A stretch of 64,000 bases of DNA from Neolentinus lepideus HHB14362 ss-1 (Eukaryota > Basidiomycota > Agaricomycetes > Gloeophyllales > Gloeophyllaceae). Both the position numbers and the translations under genes were made by a program. Below the pieces are notes generated by a model. That model did no database searches. It saw nothing but the letters and a program-made list of their open reading frames with translations, and was not told the origin of the DNA. Positions within the stretch are counted from its first letter, which is position 1. Every line of letters starts with the position of its first letter. Shown here in pieces: positions 55,973 through 64,000 of this stretch. The DNA lies in NCBI GenBank assembly GCA_001632425.1, contig KV425551.1, positions 1,164,996 through 1,228,995 of the forward strand, in the 5' to 3' direction.

Positions 55973-58169
55973 ATGCATACAGTCCGCCGATTGCGAGGTA
56001 AGCGGACGAGAGTGTACACTACACAAGATGCAGGGACGGCGAACGCAAGTCCCTCCAAGAGAGCAAAGCGTTCCACAACAACCTACGAAGGCTCGTCATA
56101 TACACAGAGAGATGACGGACTGGAGGGTCGGCGAATCTATCGCCTCGACCATCTACCTCAAATGCCAGTAGACATTCTTTACGAGGTAACTCGAGGCGTG
56201 ATGCAGTCTGTCCCACTTCGACTCATCCACGGTAGACTTTTGGTCATCTGACGCCAGAGGACCTGCTGCCATTGGTTCGGTCCAACAAAGCCTTCAGAAG
56301 GTTGCTGTTGAATCGGTCATCCAGTGTGGTATGGAGAGTGGCTCGTCGAAACGTGGAGGGCATGCCAGATTGTCCACCATATCTTAGTGAACCCAAGTAT
56401 GCCAGCCTCATATTCTCTGGACACTGCTGTGTACGTGTGTCATCCCGTCAGCACTGACCCAATATTCCATTGACACTATCCCGAAAAGAATTGTGGGGTC
56501 AACGATGAGTCTGATACGGACGTTCTTTGGGCCTTTAACGTTCGATACTGCAAAGTGTGCAAGAATGCTATGTAAGACCTCCTTCTTGACTGGCTATGCT
56601 CAATGCTGACTGGTCCTCATCAGGTTGGTCCTGAGACGATCAAGTGACCTAGACATCAATGAAATCTTGGTTCTTCCTCACACCTCTGGTGCCGTGTCTA
56701 TATCATCTCCTTGGCATGTATCGTGCACTAAATGCGATCTCTAGGTCCTACTCGAAAGGGCGTTGCAACCTACTATTTTCATCTGCCGGACCTTCTTCGT
56801 TACAGCGAGATAATGTCAAGCGAGGAATCTCAGGATTTCAAGGAAGCGTATACTGTGTCTGAAGCAGAGGTTACCTTACAAATTATTGAGGTACGGATAT
56901 CAGTTGCCATGGACATAGGCTGCTCATGATTCTTATCCAGACTGTGCCAAGTCTCGATAAGTTCACCACTGCAATCAAAAGAAGGCGGCAGGCACAAGCT
57001 AGAGCTGCCAAGGGCAAGAGGATACAAGCGTAATTGTTTTCATACATTATCTCCACACCATTACTAAATTGTCTGCGTCATGCAGTATCTCCGAGCGGCT
57101 GAAGAACGCTGGTTTCGAGGAAGATTGGGTGTGCCTACTCGGCCAGCGTGATGAATGGCTGAAATTCTCAAAACATCCTCTTGTGGGCAATACAGAACCA
57201 TTGACGGATGTAGGTCAGTCCTTTCAACAAGATCGTTCACCCGGTCGGTCCTTGTTGTGACGTAATCTTTGCCTTTGTAGGGTGGGAGGGTATTCAAACA
57301 GAAATACAAGAGCTCATGAAGGCCTTCCGGGAGCGACGTCTACTGGTTCAATACAAAGAAACTCTCATCAATCGCCTTACGGCCTTCAAGTTGAGGGCGA
57401 TGGATATTCCCAAGAAAACCTATAGTGTTTGCACCAATGGAGGTTGGGTCGCGCCGCACTTCATCGATATATTCCTCCTCCCTGAGGTCCGTTCAATCGT
57501 CGATGTTCCGAGCGAGACAAAATTGGACCACCATGACCACGAAAGGCTGTGCAACATATTACCCGCGTTAGCAGAGGCATGGTTGTCCACCGTTGTCGCT
57601 CAGCTGCGCGCACATGTCGAATCGCAATTCAGGGCAGAGTCCACAGGGGATCTGTTTCAGCTAGCCATCGCTTCCTTCAGGTGTAGCAGATGTAATGTCG
57701 CACTACGCTACCCTGAGGTTCTCAGCCATGACTGTTGCTGGCGGAGTTTGGATTTTTACAGGCCTGAAGTTCAGGTTCGCCAATACGCTGGCTACGAGCA
57801 GTCCGCGTTTATTGTCATCCATGAGTTTCTGTGGTCTTGCACCGCCTTGCAATGGTGCCCCTGGGCCGACAAATTTGGCATGCTGCTCCAAGTTTGCGGC
57901 TTAGATCCTATGTCTGCTACACTGGAGCAAACGAAGACACTCGACACCAAGGTGAATTGTACCATATGTGTGGCTCGCGGGCGCAAGAAGCCAATGTCCT
58001 GCCTCGAAGCAGTGCGTCCTCTTTAATTTCCTTGGCACTGCTAACCATAACTTCATGCAAGCTTGACCACTGCATGCATAGCCATATTCGTTATGATGCG
58101 GAAGAGATTCGCTGGGAGATAGCGAGTGCTACTGCTGAGCCCGACAACGGTAGGGTCCGAAATACATGA
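55973..58169 (+). CDS. F-box protein with Cys-rich region (agaricomycete-type)
   Basis: Probable substrate receptor of an SCF ubiquitin ligase. The start at 55973 gives a basic N-terminus (MHTVRRLRGKRTRVYTTQDA). The F-box is at about residues 57-95: LPQMPVDILYE, joined by an intron to TFGHLTPEDLLPLVRSNKAF and RRLLLNRSSSVVWRVARRN. It is followed by GMPDCPPYLSEPKYASLIFS, a phrase found in many mushroom F-box proteins, and a zinc-type HCCNCG...RYCKVCKNAM pair. The middle is charged and helical (LDKFTTAIKRRRQAQARAAK, SERLKNAGFEEDWVCLLGQR). More cysteine pairs occur near the end (FRCSRCNVALRYP, NCTICVARGRK-CLEALDHCMHSH). About 9 introns, including a 55-nt one near 56690-56744 needed to continue past an apparent stop. 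It ends EPDNGRVRNT. The family is expanded in Agaricomycetes; the substrate is unknown. Confidence 0.85.
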
Positions 58170-58386
58170 ATAGGAGACGGCGGACAGTGGGAGAACTTCA
58201 GACCGGACCTAGAAGCCTACCGTCATCCTCACTTGTAACGGGGACGACGGCAGGGTATTAGGCGTCCCCAAGCAACATAATTTGCATGGCACGGAAGGAT
58301 AGCAATACGACGTTTTGTGATATGCGTATGAATATATACCTAGTGATGCTGGCCCGTCATACTCGCAGAAGCTCCGCTTTCATGTT

Positions 58387-59765
58387 CTAGTAGGAAATTC
58401 CACTCTAAGAAGCGCGCAAAGTAGTTCATGATAAAGATTACTTACCATTTTGCACAGGCGAGCCATCAGTCCCCCGAGTTGGATGATTGTACCTACTCCT
58501 TCAAGGATACGCATGTGGGTAAATCCAATCTCCTGTATCCAAAATCAGTCGCGGTATCAATTTTGACTCGAAACGCGAATTACCTTGATGAACTCCAGTT
58601 TGGTATATTCAGGCAGACTGTTTTTCATGTCAAGGCACTACAGGAAGTTCAAACCAGGCGCCACTCACTCGTCCGATGTCTTTACCACTCGGAATATAGT
58701 AACGACAATATCCACAGCACTGTAACCTTGGTCCCACAATTCGGAGAGTTTGTCCATGGCGCTATCGATATCGCCCTTTACGCATGCGCGAATGATCGCC
58801 TGGACAGTGATTGGGTGGGGTTGATCGCAGACTTTGAAGACGTTGTCTCCGGAGACGAATCCAAACCCTGACCAGGTAGACTGAAGGTTGTTGATGGCTT
58901 GTCGCATGTCTCCCTCAGAGGTAAAGATCAGCGCTGTCAGACCATCATCGTTGTACTGAACCTATCTCATCTATGAGATCGATGCCCTCGCATAGCGGTG
59001 ACCGGGAATGCTCACCTGCTCTGCCTCGCAAATCTCTAGCAGTCGTTTCAGTATCTCTGCATCTCGCAGCTTTGCGTATCTTAGAATAGCACATCGACTT
59101 TGTATCGGCTCGATGATTTTATTCGACATGTTACAGGCCAAGCAGAAGCGTGTCGTGTTTGAGAAGATCTCCATAGTTCGACGTAGTGCTTGCTGAGCAC
59201 CTGCCGTCATACTGGAGAAAGAATTATATACAGCAACAGCCCAAACGTTCCGCAGTATTTATGCTGTTCTCACCTGTCCGCTTCATCAAGAATGATGATC
59301 TTGTGCCTTCCAGGAGGTAATGTCACTTTCTTCTGTGCGAACGTTTTGATTTTATTGCGAACAACGTCAATACCTCTGAGTATGGTGTCACTAATATAGT
59401 CTCGTTATTCATGCTGAGATCGTGGCACCTTTCATCTGAAGCATTCAGCTCTAGGACCCCCTCTTTATACGCATCTCCCAGTAGCTGATGAGCTAGACAA
59501 TGTATGCTCGTCGTCTTCCCGATACCTGGCATCCCCTACGGTCGCATGAGTCGGAAATTTACAAGTTATGCTGTAGGTCACGTACAGATATGATGATATG
59601 CGGGCAGTTTCCATCTCGTGCGATGACCTTCAAACGCTCGATCGTCTCCGTATTCCCGACTACATCATCCAGTGTATATGGTCTGTATTTTTCCACCCAT
59701 GGAAGTTCGTAGGTATCTGCACTGCCGTTCGCTTTTTCTTTGCCCTTGACTGATGATGAAGCCAT
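58387..59765 (-). CDS. RFC4: Replication factor C small subunit (yeast Rfc4 / human RFC2)
   Basis: AAA+ subunit of the clamp loader that places PCNA on DNA, also shared by checkpoint loaders. The start at 59765 gives [17 protein letters not shown] then [20 protein letters not shown]. Walker A is [20 protein letters not shown]; then come [19 protein letters not shown] (RFC box), [20 protein letters not shown] (Walker B DEAD), [20 protein letters not shown] (SRC arginine finger), [20 protein letters not shown] and the collar-domain [14 protein letters not shown]. The C-terminus is short, ending MSGISY at 58387. About ten introns. Residue-level similarity is clearly to yeast Rfc4 rather than Rfc2, Rfc3 or Rfc5. 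The 96-bp divergent spacer with SerRS contains an ACGCGT box. Confidence 0.95.
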
Positions 59766-59808
59766 CGTCTAAAGGAAGTTAGGTATTAGAGCAGTGGCAG
59801 AGATATAA

Positions 59809-59814
59809 ACGCGT
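59809..59814. promoter_or_regulatory. MluI cell-cycle box (ACGCGT) in the RFC/SerRS bidirectional promoter
   Basis: ACGCGT lies 44 bp upstream of the RFC start codon and 48 bp upstream of the SerRS start, followed by the palindrome CACCGGTG. MBF-type control of replication genes through this hexamer is well known in yeasts. A regulatory role here is inferred. Confidence 0.5.
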
Positions 59815-59861
59815 GACACCGGTGTGACTCTTCGCGCTTTGCCGTCACGCACAATCAAGCC

Positions 59862-61486
59862 ATGTCCAAATTACTTTCATGTACAGCATGCGCGACGACG
59901 CAACGTCTTCATGGGATCGGTACGTTTCCCTTCCCGTACGTCCAGCTACATTGCTCAGATCTCTAGGTTCAGTCTCAAAAATCAAACGCTATTCAACACA
60001 ACCCGAGTCTGGCAACAATTCTTCCAAATTACCCAAACCGAGACTTGACTACAATTCTCTTGTCGAGAATATTGTATTCAAATCGCACAACGCCTTTAAT
60101 AGGAAAATTTCTTTACCTACCGGGGCTCTGCAATCCATAGCGCGTCTGAACGCCGACCGGAAGGAGATTGCTGGGGCGTTGGATGCGAAGCGTCATGCTC
60201 AATCGTCCATTGGAGATCACATTAAAGCAAACTTTGGTGATCCTGAAGCCAAGAAGGTCGCACTCGAGGATGCAAAATTCCTTAAAATAGAGATCGCCCA
60301 TTTGGAAGAGGAACTAGCGTCAGTTGAGGAACGATTGCTTACACTGTCCCTCGCCGTTCCCAATGATACGCATCCTTCTTCGCCCATTGGCTCTGAGGAT
60401 GCAGCCATCATACTATCTACGCATGGATCTGACCCTATACCTGCTTCATCTGCCCGAGACCACGTCAACATAGCGCGGTCGCTGGGGCTCCTTGATCTTG
60501 AAGCCGGTGCTACGGTCACGGGATCATCATGGTACTATCTGACCAACGAAGCTGCATTACTCGAGATCGCATTAACAAACTATGCGATGTCCATTGCCGT
60601 CGCACACGGTTTTACGCCGGTGACTACACCTGATGCTGTCAAACTAGATATTGCGAAGAGGTGCGGCTTCAATCCTCGAGATCCTCTGTCCGGCTCTCCT
60701 GCTTCTCAAATGTATCACCTCACGCAACATCCTGAGGCCGAGCGAGAGAGTTCCTATCCAGAGCTCGTCCTGGCCGGCACTGCAGAGATACCTCTGGCTG
60801 GCATGTTTGCTAACAAAATACTTCTCTCGGAAGAGCTTCCCATCAAGATGGCGGGTCTTGGCAGAGCCTTTCGAGCTGAGGCAGGCGCGCGAGGAGCAGA
60901 CACTCGAGGACTATATCGAGTACACCAATTTACGAAATTGGAGTTATTTGCTGTAACGACCGAAGAGAGTAGCGATGAAATGATGGAGGAGCTGAAACAG
61001 CTTCAAGTCAAAATTTTTGAAGGACTTGGACTGACTTTCAGGTGACTTACACATCCAGGGCTGGTTTAGAGCGTGCTGATTGGTTATTCCCCCAGGGTCC
61101 TAGACATGCCAACCGAAGAACTAGGCGCCAGCGCTTACCGCAAGTATGACATGGAGGCGTGGATGCCAGGCCGCGGTTCCTGGGGCGAAATATCATCTAC
61201 TTCGAACTGCACCGATTATCAGTCGCGGCGTTTGCACATTAGGTATCGCGAAGGGTCCTCAGAAGAACACAGGTCAACGACCGTCTCTACGCGTAGAAGG
61301 CCGCTTCCCTTTGCGCACACTCTGAATGGTACTGCTGCAGCCGTCCCTCGACTTATCGTGGCTTTGATGGAGAATGGTGTGCGCTTTGATGAAGTAGGTA
61401 ATGTCGTAGGGCTAAATCTTCCGAATGCACTGCGGCCTTTTTGGGTTGGGATGGGTAGCAAGCGGGAGATCGTACACTGGATCTAA
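59862..61486 (+). CDS. Seryl-tRNA synthetase, mitochondrial type
   Basis: Class II aminoacyl-tRNA synthetase. From the ATG at 59862 ([20 protein letters not shown]) an intron of about 50 nt (GTACGT donor after 59920) leads to [15 protein letters not shown], an Arg/Ser-rich presequence. The coiled-coil tRNA-binding arm covers about residues 70-165 ([40 protein letters not shown]). Core: [50 protein letters not shown] (TAEIPL), motif 2 [46 protein letters not shown], and motif 3 [18 protein letters not shown]. About 490 residues. A second intron (about 61042-61096) is required. Alternative in-frame start at 59879 without splicing is discussed in the findings. The mitochondrial call rests on the presequence and the Dia4-like core. 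Confidence 0.9.
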
Positions 61487-62658
61487 CACAGTGCTCTTCT
61501 CGAACTAAAGGAAATATGGGTACTACGGATCTCGGCACAGTGCTATAGCATGTAATGCATCCTCATCCTTGCTCCAATCTACCCATGTCTTGCAGCTTGG
61601 CGAGTACTATGTGCCCGTCCTGCCGGATCCTCCGACTATACGACATCTGTCACGTTGTCCACGAATCCACCCTGGGGCTTCCCCTTCCCAAACCAACTGA
61701 ACCCTTTCCTACCCCATGCCACTCTCGAAATATATCTGCCACTCCAGCTTGGGGTACGGACTCCTCGTTGAATTCCTTCCTCGCCAGTGTATGTAGATAT
61801 CGAGTGCGCAGCCGTGGTCCCGCTTTGTGAGTGAATTGTTGAAATCGCCTGTCAAGACGACACGCAGCCCTCTTACCTGCATCGTCTTTACCCCTTCCAG
61901 GAGAAGTTTGTCGAATTCTCGTTTCCGCTTATTGCGTGTTTTCCCTGTCGGTTTGTGAGGCGATATTTGGTCTATCCAAGGGTACTCGCTTCCGTTCGGC
62001 GCATAGACGTTTACGAGGGCCCAACCACCGTGCATTTCTGGGATCAGAGGACGGGGCTTCGCCCTTCAGTACGTAATACCATACGACGTGACTTGTGGGA
62101 ATGAAGCCTTGAGGGTCCACAAAGGCGCTGATGTCTCAACGTTCCAGGATATCACCGTAGTAGTTGATGAATGCTCTCCTGCGGTGGTTGAGGCCTGAGG
62201 ACATCTCCGTACCCGACGAGGGTGCGGAATTAATTTCAACTAGTCGGTGTTTGGTTGAGAAGCTCGCCGCCTCCTAATTCTACGTGACTTTCCTTCCTGC
62301 AGGCCTTCGGTTGCATAAGAGCGTTTGTACACGGTGAGAGCACTGGATCTGTTGAAGAGGAGTCACGGAGTTGTTCACTTACACTTTTGAGTAAGAACCT
62401 GCATGCCATAGCACGAACATGTGAAGTAACTCGCACCACAAGCACCAGTGACGCGATAGCTACGCTTCCGTCCATCCAGCACGTTATGCGGTAGTACCCA
62501 TTCGTACATGATTCAGACAAAAACAAACAATATATGAAGCAACGGTCGGACCCTGTAGTATACACATCCTAGCCTACACCACTGCACGGAAAAAGATACA
62601 ATTTAAATTCGGGTCAATATCCTTCCGCAGATTCAGATTAGGCTGCTACAACAGACTA
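61487..62658. other. Intergenic region with nuclease relic
   Basis: 1.17 kb between SerRS and the convergent LSB5-like gene. It contains the AP-endonuclease-like pseudogene at 61600-62175; the rest (62180-62658) shows no supportable gene. Confidence 0.5.
61600..62175 (-). pseudogene. Degenerate ExoIII/AP-endonuclease-like (DNase I-fold) pseudogene
   Basis: Family landmarks occur in the right order but in different frames with an internal deletion. The metal-binding start TVISWNVE is at about 62135-62170. GWALVNVYAPNGSEYPWIDQ and KREFDKLLLEGVK-RGLRVV LTGDFN-SLTKRD sit in a second frame at 61820-62035. PRLRTRYLHTLARKEFNEES and AGVADIFREWHG follow only after a frame change near 61815, and FSWFGKGKPQGGFVDNV after another near 61720; a stop then cuts the last segment. 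About 100 nt separate segments that are normally far apart, so the middle is missing. At least two frameshifts plus a stop and a deletion make a working enzyme impossible. It may be a dead copy of a DNA repair nuclease or of a retroelement endonuclease domain of the same fold. Confidence 0.7.
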
Positions 62659-64000
62659 TCACCAATGCATCTCTCTCTTCTCAGCGATACCAGGTGTCCC
62701 CACACCCAAAAGGTCTTGGTCTGGGTCTTTGAATGGGTCAGCGAAGGGGTCTTCAGAATCATCGTCGTGCAGAGGACTGCTCTTCGCTTCCCCTCTTCCA
62801 TCTACGTTGCTGTCGAAGTACGGGTCTCGGTGTGCATGAGATGTCGAAGGTCCTGCAGCTGAGGCTTGGCGGTTGTGAGTCTCCTCATCTGATGATTCAT
62901 AGTCGCTAAAGTCGGAAAGGGATCCACGGCGGTACGAAATATCCTCGTCAGAATCGGACCGGCGAGGTGCAGAAGGCCGTAAGGGAGGTGGAAGATTCCT
63001 ACCGGGGAAGCATGAAATGAAATAACGGCGGACAGAACGCTACTTTTATGAGATACGTACTGTTGGTCCGCTCCCAGTGACCCAAAGCTCAGGTCGTGCA
63101 AATCAGGATGTACATTAGCGTCCAATGCAGGAGTGCTGTTCTTCCCCCGTCCGCTAGCCTGAGCGGCGCGAGCGACTGCACCTCGCTGCAGACTTTGTAG
63201 GTTCCGCAACTGGTCCTGGTCGGTGATCTTTGCTGCCTCCAGTCCCGCTTGCACTGCTGAGACGTCGTCTTCTGTAACAGTCGGCCGTGACAGCTGGTCA
63301 CGAATATAAGAACACGATGCCAAGCAGGAATTGCCACTTACTCTATTATACATCTCGAGAGCGGCGACCAGTCGATCATTGGTTTCAATGAGAGTGCCAA
63401 TGAGCTCCTCGTTCTCGACTAACTACATGCTACTGTGAGCATGATACTCCGACCGCGATATCGAGACACTTACCTGAATATAACGCACAAGCTTCTTCCG
63501 GACTTCCTTGGCCTTGTTAACCCGATCCTGTACCTCCGCGTTTGTTTGCAAACTGTCATGCTCAGTGTTCACAAGCTATTAGAGATAACTTAGCCCACGA
63601 AAACGACATGCATAGCCAGACCGGGCTTACAGTAATCGCATTAACTAAGTTACTGGTGGCTTGAGAGGCATTGGCGATGGTAGTTAATATCTCTGGCTTC
63701 TCCTGGAGAAATTTTGAATATCAGCGTAAATAGCGAAATGTCGTGATGGTTCGTACCTTCTCGAAATCAAAGGTTCTCCGCTTGGACCGCATCTTCGCCC
63801 TCCTAAGCTCCTCCTCTCTCTTCTGTTTCTCCCTTTCCTTCTCCTCCTTCGCCTTCCTCTTCGCTTCCTCTTTCTTCTCTTTCTCCTCCCGTTTCTTCCG
63901 TTCATAATCCAAAGAAGCTCTCTGGCTTTCTGTGTCGTGGGCCCACACACTGCTCGGATCAACCCTCACGCTCGTCCTGGGCCTGCACTGATTGTATAGA
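62659..64000 (-). CDS. LSB5-like protein with GAT domain, 3' part
   Basis: The gene enters from the right edge, so only its C-terminal part is present. The first visible exon reads CRPRTSVRVDPSSVWAHDTE, typical of the end of a VHS domain in fungal Lsb5-type proteins. A highly charged Lys/Glu/Arg helix follows (EKKEEAKRKAKEEKEREKQK), then a GAT domain (KPEILTTIANASQATSNLVN, RKVRKKLVRYIQLVENEELI, GTLIETNDRLVAALEMYNRL), which binds ubiquitin or Arf-type GTPases. The C-terminus is acidic with LGADQQNLPPPLRPSAPRRS and DPFADPFKDPDQDLLGVGTP; the DPF motifs resemble clathrin-adaptor binding sites. It ends REMHW at 62659. Lsb5 links actin patches and endocytic sorting, matching the SLA2 role but not linked to it. 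About five introns. Confidence 0.82.

Noticed and set aside
21441..62175. SLA2 and an AP-endonuclease relic in one window, as at ascomycete MAT loci flanked by APN2 and SLA2
   Set aside because: They are about 36 kb apart with unrelated genes between, no HMG-box, alpha-box or homeodomain gene is present, and basidiomycete MAT loci are not organised this way.

Overview
This window is nuclear DNA of a filamentous fungus, almost certainly a basidiomycete and probably an agaricomycete. Genes are close together on both strands. Nearly all are broken by introns of about 45-65 nt with GTRNGT donors and CTRAY-like branch sites. Many proteins carry long Ser/Pro-rich disordered tails. One F-box/Cys-rich protein belongs to a family typical of mushroom-forming fungi. 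About 27 protein genes can be supported, plus one intron-containing tRNA-Phe(GAA), one degenerate nuclease relic, one short hairpin insertion and one tandem duplication. No CRISPR array, integrated virus or secondary-metabolite backbone gene was seen.

Layout. 0-6 kb: Golgi LU7TM/PTM1-type receptor (cut by the left edge), sorting nexin SNX4, HORMA protein REV7, and an MFS drug:H+ antiporter. 6-15 kb: a COQ11/NDUFA9-like dehydrogenase-fold protein, a second MFS transporter whose first helix is built from micro-exons, a small TATA-driven protein, splicing factor CWC25, and a voltage-sensor-only membrane protein. 15-30 kb: a 2.5 kb gene-free stretch, a ~1,060-residue disordered protein, endocytic adaptor SLA2, cytochrome oxidase assembly factor SURF1, a disordered protein, and a secreted RNase T2. 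30-42 kb: a perfect 32-bp-stem hairpin flanked by 9-bp direct repeats, a double EthD-like protein, meiotic recombinase DMC1, tRNA-Phe, TFIIIB subunit BDP1, an unrecognised CxxC protein, and an unrecognised coiled-coil membrane protein. 42-55 kb: RNA polymerase subunit RPB6, an HST3/HST4-type sirtuin, a multi-RRM protein, the Fe-S scaffold ATPase CFD1, and a protein with a C-terminal RRM-like fold. 55-64 kb: F-box protein, RFC clamp-loader subunit, mitochondrial-type seryl-tRNA synthetase, an ExoIII/AP-endonuclease pseudogene, and an LSB5/GAT protein (cut by the right edge).

The content is mostly conserved housekeeping. Genome-maintenance genes are frequent (REV7, DMC1, RFC, HST3/4-type sirtuin), and two of them have MluI cell-cycle boxes in their promoters. 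The transcription machinery is also represented (BDP1, RPB6, and a tRNA gene beside BDP1). Several pairs are divergent over very short spacers: RFC/SerRS 96 bp, BDP1/CxxC protein 105 bp, SLA2/SURF1 224 bp. I see no operon-like functional system. The least explained items are the hairpin insertion, the micro-exons, the voltage-sensor-only protein and two unrecognised conserved-looking proteins. Exon structures were worked out by eye from splice consensus and reading frame, so individual junctions may be off.
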